A stretch of DNA of 64,000 bases from Actinomycetes bacterium (lineage in GTDB: Bacteria > Actinomycetota > Thermoleophilia > Solirubrobacterales > 70-9): positions 3,473 to 67,472 of the forward strand of contig JAEZIQ010000105.1 in the NCBI GenBank assembly GCA_023436605.1, in the 5' to 3' direction. Position 1 is the first letter of the stretch; each line of letters begins with the position of its first letter. Made by a program: the position numbers and the translations under genes. The notes beneath the pieces were generated by a model. The model made no database searches and was not told where the DNA came from. It was given only the letters and a program-made list of their open reading frames with translations. This document shows positions 1 through 7,813 of this stretch, piece by piece.

Positions 1-1026
1 CTGAATCTCTCCTTTGCCGGGATCGAGATCAACCTCGATCTGCAGCACTGGATCAACGACCTGCTCATGGCGATCTTCTTCTTCGTGGTCGGGGTGGAGA
101 TCAAACGCGAGCTGGTTTCGGGAGAGCTGAGGGACCGTCGGGATGCCGTGGTCCCGGTCGTCGCGGCGCTGGGCGGAGTGGCACTGCCGGCGATCCTCTT
201 CACCCTTGTGGCCAGTGGCGAAGCTTCGAAGGGTTGGGCGATCCCTGCGGCCACGGATATCGCGTTCGCGGTTGGCGTTCTCGCCTTGTTGGGCAGCCGG
301 GTCTCGAATGGGGTCCGGGTCTTTCTGCTCACCGTCGCGATCGTCGACGACATCGTCGCGATCCTGATCATCGCGCTCTTCTATGGCGAAGGGCTTTCGC
401 TCGGCTGGGCCGCCGTGGCGGTCACCGGGTTGCTCGCGGTACTGGCTTTCCAACGTCTCGGGATCTGGCGCATCTGGCCCTACGTCCCGCTGGCCGCCGT
501 GGTCTGGCTGGCGACCTTCGAGTCGGGGATCCACGCGACCATCGCCGGCGTAGCGCTGGGTCTGCTGGTTCCGGTCCGGCCCTTTCGTGGTCGCGAGGTA
601 CACCGCACCCTCGAGCACGCGCTTCACCCGGTCAGTGCCTATGTCGTGGTGCCGTTGTTTGCGCTCGCCAATGCGGGCATCTTCCTTCGTGACGGAGTGC
701 TCGGCGAGGCGATGTCCAGCGGGATCACCTGGGCGGTGATCCTCGGGCTGGTGGTCGGCAAGGTGCTGGGCATCTCGACCAGTGCGCTCCTCGCCCTGAA
801 GCTGGGTTCAGGGCAGCTGCCGGAAGGGATGCGTCGGGCCCAGCTTTGGGGGGTCGGCGCGCTCGGCGGCATCGGCTTCACGGTTTCGCTGTTCATCACC
901 GATCTCGCTTTTGCCGACCAGTCCCTGATCGACGGGGCCAAGGTCGGGATCTTCCTCGGTTCGATCGTCAGTGCCCTGGCGGGGACCGCGTTGCTGCTCT
1001 TTACAAGAGCCAGGCGTCCCGGTTAG
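1..1026 (+). CDS. nhaA: Na+/H+ antiporter NhaA (5' end cut by window)
   Basis: Inner-membrane sodium/proton antiporter for pH and sodium homeostasis. The reading frame is open from base 1 without a start codon, so the N-terminus lies outside the window and 341 residues are visible. The motif HWINDLLMAIFFFVVGVEIK (codons from about base 46) matches the NhaA helix II region. The paired aspartates of VDDIVAIL near bases 343-366 correspond to the ion-binding Asp-Asp pair of E. coli NhaA. The C-terminus (GGIGFTVSLFITDLAF) is also typical. Many hydrophobic segments are visible. The stop codon TAG at 1024 doubles as the start of the -10 box of the next gene. Family assignment is firm; only the start is missing. 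Confidence 0.95.
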   Translation: MNLSFAGIEINLDLQHWINDLLMAIFFFVVGVEIKRELVSGELRDRRDAVVPVVAALGGVALPAILFTLVASGEASKGWAIPAATDIAFAVGVLALLGSRVSNGVRVFLLTVAIVDDIVAILIIALFYGEGLSLGWAAVAVTGLLAVLAFQRLGIWRIWPYVPLAAVVWLATFESGIHATIAGVALGLLVPVRPFRGREVHRTLEHALHPVSAYVVVPLFALANAGIFLRDGVLGEAMSSGITWAVILGLVVGKVLGISTSALLALKLGSGQLPEGMRRAQLWGVGALGGIGFTVSLFITDLAFADQSLIDGAKVGIFLGSIVSALAGTALLLFTRARRPG

Positions 1027-1029
1027 ATT
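1024..1029 (+). promoter_or_regulatory. -10 box TAGATT for leaderless gene 1036
   Basis: TAGATT lies six bases before the ATG at 1036 and no Shine-Dalgarno sequence is present. The first three bases of the box are the stop codon of nhaA, so the promoter is embedded in the end of the upstream gene. Confidence 0.6.
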
Positions 1030-1035
1030 CGCTGG

Positions 1036-1398
1036 ATGGCGGAGAATCCATCTGATCTGATCGACGCAAGGATCAAGGAGCTGGGGGACTGGCGGGGAGA
1101 AACCCTGGCCAGAGTCCGCGCTCTGATCAAGCAGGCTGACCCGGAAGTGGTCGAGGAGTGGAAATGGCGGGGAGTGCCCGTCTGGTACCACGACAAGATC
1201 ATCTGCACGGGCGAGAGTTACAAGGACAAGGTCAAGCTCACCTTCTTCAAGGGTGCCGACCTCGAGGATCCGTCCGGACTCTTCAACTCAAGCCTTGACG
1301 GCAACGCCCGGCGGGCGATCGATTTCTTCGAGGGCGATGAAGTTGACGAGCGGGCCTTCACCGACCTGGTTCGGGCCGCGGTCGCCGCGAACAGTTGA
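1036..1398 (+). CDS. DUF1801 domain protein
   Basis: A 120-residue soluble protein of the DUF1801/YdhG-like family. The body contains the family signature around EEWKWRGVPVWYHDKIICTG, followed by KVKLTFFKGADLEDP and a C-terminal segment of the type NARRAIDFFEGDEVDERAF. The molecular function of the family is not established; the fold is related to small frataxin-like alpha/beta proteins. The start is the first ATG and is supported by a -10 box exactly six bases upstream. The gene lies ten bases after nhaA but probably has its own promoter. Confidence 0.85.
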   Translation: MAENPSDLIDARIKELGDWRGETLARVRALIKQADPEVVEEWKWRGVPVWYHDKIICTGESYKDKVKLTFFKGADLEDPSGLFNSSLDGNARRAIDFFEGDEVDERAFTDLVRAAVAANS

Positions 1399-1400
1399 GT

Positions 1401-1874
1401 TCAGATCGCGCCGGTCGAGATGAGCAGGACCAGCAGTGAGATCGGCACCCCGAAGTCGCTCAGCATGATCACCGTGTTGCCCGGCGCAAAGTTTCTGGTC
1501 CGGCGAATGTCGCGAATGTGCCCGAGGCCGGCGAGAAAAAGGAAAATGCCGCCGGCCAGTGATGCGACCACCCAGGTCGAGGGTTCACTGCTGTTGGAGG
1601 CGACGATTCCGGCCAGACCGATGCCGAGGCTGGCGAACCCGACTTCGTACTGGAAACCGTTGGTCTGCCAGCCGATTGCCCTGGCCGTGTCCTTGGCAAA
1701 AACGGTGTGAGTGACGAACCCGCCGAGGATGCTCCATCCCATCCCGAGGAAAAGCATCCAGCGCAGGGCATTCTCGTCGAACGGTGTCGACGAGCTCGTG
1801 CTCGGCGCTTCCCAGCCCAGAAGGGCACAGATCCAGGAGATCACGAACAGCGCAGGAGGGACGTAGGCGATCAT
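1401..1874 (-). CDS. DUF6790-like integral membrane protein
   Basis: A 157-residue protein with four predicted membrane segments (about residues 3-20, 38-60, 77-95 with the adjacent 100-118, and 137-155). The stretch AIGWQTNGFQYEVGFASLGI is a recognisable family motif of DUF6790 proteins, whose function is unknown. Its 3' end meets the 3' end of the DUF1801 gene with two bases between them. A TAGTTT box at 1881-1886 (minus strand) sits six bases before the ATG, pointing to leaderless transcription. Confidence 0.75.
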   Translation of the reverse strand: MIAYVPPALFVISWICALLGWEAPSTSSSTPFDENALRWMLFLGMGWSILGGFVTHTVFAKDTARAIGWQTNGFQYEVGFASLGIGLAGIVASNSSEPSTWVVASLAGGIFLFLAGLGHIRDIRRTRNFAPGNTVIMLSDFGVPISLLVLLISTGAI

Positions 1875-1880
1875 GGCTGG

Positions 1881-1886
1881 AAACTA
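1881..1886 (-). promoter_or_regulatory. -10 box TAGTTT for leaderless gene ending at 1401
   Basis: On the minus strand TAGTTT is followed by six bases and then the ATG at 1874. No Shine-Dalgarno sequence precedes the start. Confidence 0.55.
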
Positions 1887-1920
1887 GCCGTCCTCAATGA
1901 CGGAACCGAGGTGGCCGCCC

Positions 1921-3039
1921 TCAGGGACGGTCGCTGGAAGGATCGATCAGGTACTTCTCGCCGGTGCTGCGCTTGGCGCAGGTTGCGAGCTGGGCCGGGT
2001 CGAGCACGTCAGCCAGCCCGATCGTCTTCGCGTAGGAGGAAGCAAAGGTGGTCTTCAGCTCGGAGACCACGCGATTTCGCATCCGGCCGATTGCCTCGCC
2101 CCCGAGGCGCCCCAGCGCGTCGGTGAGCAGGTAGCCGCCAACCGCCCAGCGCATCCCGACAGTTCGCTGGATCGTGGTCGGCCCGAAGTCGAGCGAACCG
2201 TAGATGTAGACCTGCTTGTGGGTCGCCGACCCGTAGGGAGTCCAGTGCTCGGCCGGAGGGATGCTTCGCTCCATGGCGTTGAGGATGTCGCTGGCCAGCG
2301 TGCCACCGCCGACCGCGTCGAAGGCGAGCGTTGCTCCGGTCGCGGCCACCGCTTCGGTCAGCCGTTCCTGAAAATCGGGCAGCGAAGAATCCACAACATG
2401 CTCGGCGCCCAGGTCCCTGAGGGTTGCGAGCTGTTCCGGGCTGCGGACGACGTTGACCAGGCCGACCCCGTCGTCGTTGCAGATCTTGACCAGCATCTGA
2501 CCGAGGTTCGAAGCGGCCGCGGTGTGAACCAGGGCGGAGTGGCCTTCGGCCCGCATCGTCTCGACCATCGAAAGCGCGGTCATCGGATTGACAAAAAGCG
2601 AGGCGCCATCGGCCGGAGAAGCATCGTCCGGCAGGGGGATGACCGCCGCGGAATCGACCAGCCGGTAGTCGGACCACATCGCTCCGCCGACCAGAGATAC
2701 GTGCCGTCCGACCAGATCACTGGCGTCGGGGCCGGTGGCGACCACCGTGCCGGCGCCCTCGTTTCCTACCGGTAGTGGCCGGTCGAGCCGGTCGCGCATG
2801 ATCGGGATCGCCTGTAGCGGCAGCTGCCCATCGAGTCCGCCACCTTCGACCGGAGTCAGGGTCGATGCATCGGCCGGACCGAGCAGCACACCGAGATCGG
2901 ACGGATTGACCGGAGTCGCCTCGACCGAGACCAGGACCTCCGACCCCGTCGGTTCTCCAACCTCCTCCTCGATCAGACGAAGCTCCAGAGCTCCATCGGA
3001 AGTAACCGTCGACCGCAAACTACGTCCAGTGCTCGGCAT
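1921..3039 (-). CDS. Zinc-independent MDR oxidoreductase (quinone reductase-like)
   Basis: A 372-residue medium-chain dehydrogenase/reductase. The N-terminal GroES-like half contains VLVSVEATPVNPSDLG and NEGAGTVVATG, both typical of NADPH:quinone reductase-like members that lack catalytic zinc. The C-terminal Rossmann half contains VHTAAASNLGQMLVKICND, followed by a VVDSS strand and AFDAVGGGTLASDIL. NAD(P)H-dependent reduction of a quinone or enone is the family-level expectation; the substrate cannot be read from sequence. CATAAT at 3046-3051 lies six bases before the ATG. It is transcribed divergently from the LuxR-type regulator at 3145. Confidence 0.85.
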   Translation of the reverse strand: MPSTGRSLRSTVTSDGALELRLIEEEVGEPTGSEVLVSVEATPVNPSDLGVLLGPADASTLTPVEGGGLDGQLPLQAIPIMRDRLDRPLPVGNEGAGTVVATGPDASDLVGRHVSLVGGAMWSDYRLVDSAAVIPLPDDASPADGASLFVNPMTALSMVETMRAEGHSALVHTAAASNLGQMLVKICNDDGVGLVNVVRSPEQLATLRDLGAEHVVDSSLPDFQERLTEAVAATGATLAFDAVGGGTLASDILNAMERSIPPAEHWTPYGSATHKQVYIYGSLDFGPTTIQRTVGMRWAVGGYLLTDALGRLGGEAIGRMRNRVVSELKTTFASSYAKTIGLADVLDPAQLATCAKRSTGEKYLIDPSSDRP

Positions 3040-3045
3040 GGAGGC

Positions 3046-3051
3046 ATTATG
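3046..3051 (-). promoter_or_regulatory. -10 box CATAAT for leaderless gene 1921-3039
   Basis: CATAAT on the minus strand matches TATAAT at five of six positions. It is followed by six bases and the ATG at 3039, with no ribosome-binding site between them. Confidence 0.5.
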
Positions 3052-3112
3052 AATGTTGAACCTTCACTGCAGGGTTCCTGAGGGTAGGCACAGATTTGGG
3101 TCCAGATCGTAT

Positions 3113-3128
3113 GAATCGGGCTGGATTC
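3113..3128. promoter_or_regulatory. Inverted repeat upstream of LuxR-type regulator
   Basis: GAATC and GATTC form a perfect 5-base inverted repeat with a 6-base spacer, 16 bases before the GTG at 3145 and inside the divergent promoter region. It could be an operator, but the arms are short and chance cannot be excluded. Confidence 0.3.
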
Positions 3129-3144
3129 GTGGAAAGATGCGGAT

Positions 3145-5958
3145 GTGCATGGTGACGGGGGCGACAGTAACCGCATGCTCTTCGAGCGAGATCCTGAACT
3201 CGAACTGATCGAAGGCCTCGCCCAACAGGCTCTGGCCGGCGCCGGCGGAGCAATCTTCATCGAGGGCCAGGCCGGGGTGGGGAAGACCGAACTCTTGCGT
3301 GCCGCCGTTGGGTTCGGCTCGGCGTCGGGTATGCGTGTTCTGAGGGGACGCGGCACGGAACTGGACGGCGGCTTTGCCTACGGAGTGGTGCGCCAACTGT
3401 TCGAGCGATCCGTTGCCGACCAGCCTTCGCTGCTGGAAGGTGGTGCGGAGCCGGCCGCTGCCGTGTTTTCATCCAGCGCCACCCAACGGTCGGATGATGC
3501 CGGCTTCGAACCCCTGCACGGTCTCTACTGGCTGATCAGCAACCTCGCCGACGAACGACCGCTCATGATCGTTGCGGACGACCTTCATTGGTGTGACCGG
3601 GCATCTCTCCGGGCGCTCCTGTTCGCAGTCGAGCGACTCGACGAAATGCCGGTGATGATCGTCACGGCCGCACGAGTGAACGAACCAGGCGCCGAACAGG
3701 AGCTGTTGGACGGGCTGGCTTCCTCACCTGCTTCAAAGGTGATTCGGCCGCAACCGCTCTCCGAAGCGGCCGCCTCCGAACTGATCCGGAGCCGCCTGCC
3801 CACCGCCGAGGCGTCGTTCAGCGTGGCCTGCCATCGGGCGACCGGAGGCAATCCGTTCCTGCTCGGTGAGCTCCTCGTCGAACTTGCCGAGGAGGGAACG
3901 ACCGGCAACGCCGACGATGCGACGAGAGTGCTCGACTTTGGCTCTGACCGGGTCGGACGGGCGATCCGGCGTCGACTTCGGCTGCTTCCCCCTGAAGCCA
4001 CGAGTGTCGCGCAGGCGGCCGCGGTACTGGGGCCGGAACCTGCCCGGAGCGCACTCGCGAAGCTGGTTCGGATCAGCGAGCCGGAGGTCGCGACGGCGAT
4101 CGACGCACTCGTGGAGATACACGTGCTCGAGGATGGGAGCGAACCCGATTTCGTTCACCCGGTCGTTCGCAGCGCGATTTACGACCAGATACCGCCCAGC
4201 GAACGTACGGCGCTCCACGCGGACGCCGCGCGGTTGCTCGAACAGCAGGGCGCGGAGGTCGAGCGTGTGGCCCAGCACGTCCTGCGATTGCCGCCGGCAA
4301 ATGATCAGGCGCGGGTAACGCTCCTCCGGGAGGCTGCTGCCGCCGCCTCGTCTAGGGGCGCGCCGGCCGCCGCGTCCAACTACCTCGAACGGGCGCTCAG
4401 GGAACCACCGCCGGCGCCGGAGCGTGGACGTATCCTGCTCGACCTCGGAGTGGCCGAAGCCGCCGATCGGCAGCGGTCCCAGTCAATCGCACACCTGCGG
4501 GAGGCGATGGTGGAAACCCCCGATCCGGAACAGAGGGCGCAGATCGCGCTGGGACTGGTCAGGGCCCTGGCTGCTACCGCCCGTTTTCCGGAGGCGGTCG
4601 AAGCAGCGGAAGGGGCTCTACGGGAAGTCGAGGACCCAGACGGCCCGCTCGGGGTTGCGCTCGAGGCCGAACTCCTCGCGATCGGCTCCCACGACTTCCT
4701 TTCCACGGAGCAGGTGGCTCCCTTGTGGGAACGGCGGCTCGAGCAGCTCGCGCGGGGGGAGAAGCTCTCCAATCTGACCATGTCCTGTCTGGTCATGATC
4801 GTCGCGACGTCGCGGCCACCGATCAGCTCGGCGCTCGAGCTGGCCGGCCGCGTCTCACAGGGCCCGCTCCTCGAAGAGCAGAACAGCGTGCTGGGCGGAG
4901 TGTTCGGCAACGGTCTGATCTACGCCGGTGCGCTAAGCGAGGCCGCTCATTTTTATGACAGCGCGATCGCCAACTCCACGCGGCGGGGCAACCGGCTGAT
5001 GACCGCCTGGCAGATGATCATGCGTTCCGACGCCTCGCTTCGCCTCGGCGAGATCCGCCGTGCGGAATCCGAGGCCGTTTCATCCTTCGAGCTTTGGGAC
5101 GCGGAAGGTTCCCCAATCGGTCCGGCCTGGGCCGCTCATCGCGTGCTGGGCGCCAAACTCGCCCGAGGGGCGATCGATGAAGCCGAGGAATTGCTGAAGG
5201 GGGGAGGGGTGGGGTTCGAAGCCCGACCGTCGTTCCCGCTCGCCTTGCTGACCGCGGTCCGGGCCGAACTTCACCTGGCCCAGGGCCGCTTCGTCGCGGC
5301 GCTGGAGGATGCCCGGGCCGCCGGCGATCTGGTCTCGCCGACGATCACGAACCCGAGCTGCTGTTCCTGGCGCTCGACTGCAGCCCTCGCCCTGGCGGCA
5401 CTGGGGCGCACGGAGGAGGCGGTCGAAATGGCCGAGGACGAGCTGGCCGATGCCCGGCGGTTCGGCAATCCCGACGCCGAAGGCGCGTCCCTGAGAACCC
5501 GTGCGCTGACCGCTGTCGGTGACGAGAGCGTCGGGTTGCTTCGCGCATCGGTCGATGTGCTCGAAAGGAGCGAGAGCCGTCTCGAGCGAGCGCGGTCGCT
5601 GCTCGAGCTCGGTGCTGCCCTGCGCCGCACAGGCGAGGTGGTAGAGGGACGGGAGATCCTGCGGGAAGCGATGGATGCTGCGGCCCGGTTGGGCGCGAGC
5701 GGCCTGGCCGACCGCGCCCACGAAGAACTCGTCGTGGCCGGGGCCCGACCGCGCCGCGACCGTCGCCTGCTCTCGGGTCGGGAGTCACTGACCGCCAGCG
5801 AGGACCGCGTTGCCGCACTTGCTGCGGAGGGACTGACCAACCGCGAGATCGCGCAGCGGCAATTCGTGACCGTAAAGGCGGTCGAGTGGCACCTTCGAAA
5901 CGTCTACCGAAAACTCGATATCGAATCGCGCGATCAGCTTCCTGAAGCGCTTTCCTGA
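3145..5958 (+). CDS. Large ATP-binding LuxR-family regulator (LAL/MalT-like)
   Basis: A 937-residue transcription regulator. An N-terminal AAA/STAND ATPase carries Walker A GQAGVGKTELL (about residues 41-51) and a Walker B-like MIVADDLHWCD. A long helical TPR-like middle region follows (about 380-850). The C-terminal LuxR helix-turn-helix (about 870-930) contains LTASEDRVAALAAEGLTNRE, then IAQRQFVTVKAVEWHLRNVY. Members of this class bind ATP and an inducer, oligomerise and activate transcription; the inducer here is unknown. The chosen start is GTG 3145 with GGAAAG 8 bases upstream. ATG 3175, which begins MLFERDPELEL, is an equally plausible start. A strong terminator follows, so it is probably monocistronic. 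The next gene encodes a secreted repeat protein that may be a target. Confidence 0.9.
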   Translation: MHGDGGDSNRMLFERDPELELIEGLAQQALAGAGGAIFIEGQAGVGKTELLRAAVGFGSASGMRVLRGRGTELDGGFAYGVVRQLFERSVADQPSLLEGGAEPAAAVFSSSATQRSDDAGFEPLHGLYWLISNLADERPLMIVADDLHWCDRASLRALLFAVERLDEMPVMIVTAARVNEPGAEQELLDGLASSPASKVIRPQPLSEAAASELIRSRLPTAEASFSVACHRATGGNPFLLGELLVELAEEGTTGNADDATRVLDFGSDRVGRAIRRRLRLLPPEATSVAQAAAVLGPEPARSALAKLVRISEPEVATAIDALVEIHVLEDGSEPDFVHPVVRSAIYDQIPPSERTALHADAARLLEQQGAEVERVAQHVLRLPPANDQARVTLLREAAAAASSRGAPAAASNYLERALREPPPAPERGRILLDLGVAEAADRQRSQSIAHLREAMVETPDPEQRAQIALGLVRALAATARFPEAVEAAEGALREVEDPDGPLGVALEAELLAIGSHDFLSTEQVAPLWERRLEQLARGEKLSNLTMSCLVMIVATSRPPISSALELAGRVSQGPLLEEQNSVLGGVFGNGLIYAGALSEAAHFYDSAIANSTRRGNRLMTAWQMIMRSDASLRLGEIRRAESEAVSSFELWDAEGSPIGPAWAAHRVLGAKLARGAIDEAEELLKGGGVGFEARPSFPLALLTAVRAELHLAQGRFVAALEDARAAGDLVSPTITNPSCCSWRSTAALALAALGRTEEAVEMAEDELADARRFGNPDAEGASLRTRALTAVGDESVGLLRASVDVLERSESRLERARSLLELGAALRRTGEVVEGREILREAMDAAARLGASGLADRAHEELVVAGARPRRDRRLLSGRESLTASEDRVAALAAEGLTNREIAQRQFVTVKAVEWHLRNVYRKLDIESRDQLPEALS

Positions 5959-5970
5959 GTGACCCCAGTA

Positions 5971-5999
5971 CCCCAGTTTCAAAAACTGGGGGGCCTTTC
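5971..5999 (+). terminator. Rho-independent-type terminator after LuxR regulator
   Basis: A perfect 9-bp stem (5971-5979 with 5983-5991) closes a 3-base loop and is followed by GGCCTTTCC. It lies 13 bases after the stop codon of the regulator. Confidence 0.75.
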
Positions 6000-6029
6000 C
6001 TAGCGAAAACTCTTCATCTCCTCTCCACC

Positions 6030-6046
6030 CTGAGTTGCGTACTCAG
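6030..6046. promoter_or_regulatory. Inverted repeat CTGAGT-N5-ACTCAG
   Basis: A perfect 6-base inverted repeat with a 5-base spacer, 47 bases before the start of the secreted repeat protein at 6094. It is positioned as an operator, possibly for the LuxR-type regulator upstream, but this is inferred from position only. Confidence 0.35.
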
Positions 6047-6093
6047 TCAACCCGGGGCGGTGCCGTTGGCGTCGCCTCGTAAGGAGAAACACC

Positions 6094-6882
6094 ATGAAGA
6101 AGTACCTCAAGGCATTCTCATACGCCAACGTCATGGCCACCGTCGCCGTCTTCCTGACGCTCGGCGGAGCCGCATACGCTGTCTCGCTGGCACCGAAGAA
6201 CTCGGTCACCGGCCGATCCATCCGCGACAACGCGGTCACCACGAAGGACGTCAGGAACAGTTCGCTGCAAGGAATCGACGTCCGGGACGACTCCCTCACC
6301 GGAGCCGATGTGGACGAATCGACCCTCGAAGGCGTCACTCTCAGGGGGCCCGCTGGCGGCGACCTGACGGGGCAGTTCCCGAGCCCGCTTCTCGGGCCGA
6401 ACACGGTCGCTACCGAAGAAATTGCGAATGACGGTGTCACGAACACGGACATCGCCGAGGGCGCGGTTACCGGTGTGAAGCTGGGCTTCAGCTCGGTCGA
6501 CTCATCGAAGATCCAGGATGATTCGGTCGGTTCACCGGAGCTCGCCGACGCAGCGGTTGGTTCATCCGAGATTGGCGACGCCGCGGTCGGGGTCTCCGAG
6601 CTCGCCAACGACACGGTCGGTGCAGGCGCTTTCAAGGGCATGAACACATTCGTGTCGGAAGGCGTCACGGTGACCGCTGGCACGCCGAAGAGCACCTCCG
6701 TCTCGTGCCCGACCGGCTGGCAGATCGTCAGCGGTGGATACGCCTGGCTCGACGACGAGGCCAACTCGATCATCGGGAGTTCCCCGAGTGACACCGCCCC
6801 GAACAGCACGTGGGACGTGCGCGGGATGGTCGACGCGGGTAGCAACCGGCTGTTCGCCTGGGCGCTCTGCATCCAGCCGTAA
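6094..6882 (+). CDS. Secreted repeat protein of Thermoleophilia type
   Basis: A 262-residue exported protein of unknown function. A signal peptide spans about residues 1-29 (hydrophobic run ANVMATVAVFLTLGGAAYA). Residues about 35-175 form a degenerate short-period repeat with units such as DNAVTTKDVRNSSLQGIDV and, later, DAAVGSSEIGDAAVGVSEL, resembling a beta-helical or pentapeptide-like solenoid. The C-terminal 80 residues form a globular domain with a cysteine pair (SVSCPTGW and WALCIQP). Proteins with this signal peptide and repeat style are, to my knowledge, abundant in Solirubrobacterales. The ATG has a strong AAGGAGA site upstream. It has no homologous neighbour and lies between two regulator genes. 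Confidence 0.8.
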   Translation: MKKYLKAFSYANVMATVAVFLTLGGAAYAVSLAPKNSVTGRSIRDNAVTTKDVRNSSLQGIDVRDDSLTGADVDESTLEGVTLRGPAGGDLTGQFPSPLLGPNTVATEEIANDGVTNTDIAEGAVTGVKLGFSSVDSSKIQDDSVGSPELADAAVGSSEIGDAAVGVSELANDTVGAGAFKGMNTFVSEGVTVTAGTPKSTSVSCPTGWQIVSGGYAWLDDEANSIIGSSPSDTAPNSTWDVRGMVDAGSNRLFAWALCIQP

Positions 6883-6982
6883 CCACGGCCGGACGAAGAC
6901 CAGCTTCGCGGGGGGCCGGGTGGCTCCCCGCGGCCTGGTCGACAGCCGGCTCTCGCAATCACACAGAAGGACCGGAGAAAAC

Positions 6983-7813
6983 ATGAACACCATCAACCAG
7001 ACAACAAACGGAATAGACAAACTGAAAGCCGCCCATCGTGCGACCTGGGATTCCGGCGACTACGCCGCGGTCGCCCGCGACCTCGTGACCGAGGTGGCCG
7101 AGGCCGCAGTGGAAGCCGCGCGACCGGGGCCCGGGGATGAACTCCTCGACGTCGCAACCGGCTCGGGCAATGCCGCGATCCCGTCTGCGATCGCAGGGGC
7201 CCGGGTGACCGGACTGGATCTCGCTCCGTCCCTGCTCGAAGCCGCCCAGCGCAAAGCGACCGCCGCGGGGGTAGTCGTCGATTGGGTCGAAGGCGACGCC
7301 GAAGCGCTGCCGTTCGCGGACGCCAGCTTCGACAAGGTGCTTTCGGTGCTTGGGGTGCAGTTCGCTCCCCACCACGAAGCCTCAGCACGGGAGCTGGCCC
7401 GGGTGGTTCGGCCCGGCGGCCAGATCGTTCTCTGCAGCTGGACCCCGCAGGGATACATCGGACAGTTCTTCAAGACAATCGGCCCGTACATGCCAGCGCC
7501 TCCCGAGGGAACCTCGCCGCCGCCGCTCTGGGGCGACGAAGGGCATGTGAAAGGACTGTTCGACGGTCGGGGCGTCGACTTCGATTTCGAGCGGCGCTCG
7601 GTGATCTTCCAACAGGAATCGCCGGCGAGTTTCGTCGATTACATGGCCGACAACTACGGGCCCCTGCTGAAGGCACGGGAGCGCCTCATCCCGGAAGGCA
7701 AATGGCCGGACCTGCGTGCCGATCTGGTGGCGCTGTCTGAATCGCTCAACCAGACGCCCGACGGCTTCTCGGTCCCGTCCGAGTTCCTGGTCGTGCGAGG
7801 TCACCGGCAATGA
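6983..7813 (+). CDS. Class I SAM-dependent methyltransferase
   Basis: A 276-residue methyltransferase with motif I LLDVATGSGNAAIP, the acidic end of strand 2 in VTGLDLAPSLLEAA, motif II VEGDAEALPFADASFDKVLS and the post-motif VVRPGGQIVLCSW, close to UbiE/Methyltransf_11 proteins. The substrate is unknown. ATG 6983 is preceded by GGAGA at 6974-6978 and is preferred over an in-frame start 249 bases upstream that would add a non-homologous, arginine-rich leader. The stop codon overlaps the start of the cyclase-like gene by four bases (ATGA), so the two proteins are co-translated. This links the methyltransferase to that signalling protein. Confidence 0.85.
   Translation: MNTINQTTNGIDKLKAAHRATWDSGDYAAVARDLVTEVAEAAVEAARPGPGDELLDVATGSGNAAIPSAIAGARVTGLDLAPSLLEAAQRKATAAGVVVDWVEGDAEALPFADASFDKVLSVLGVQFAPHHEASARELARVVRPGGQIVLCSWTPQGYIGQFFKTIGPYMPAPPEGTSPPPLWGDEGHVKGLFDGRGVDFDFERRSVIFQQESPASFVDYMADNYGPLLKARERLIPEGKWPDLRADLVALSESLNQTPDGFSVPSEFLVVRGHRQ

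Noticed and set aside
6734..6982. An upstream extension of the methyltransferase frame
   Set aside because: The first 83 codons overlap the secreted repeat protein in another frame and are unlike methyltransferases; ATG 6983 has a proper ribosome-binding site.
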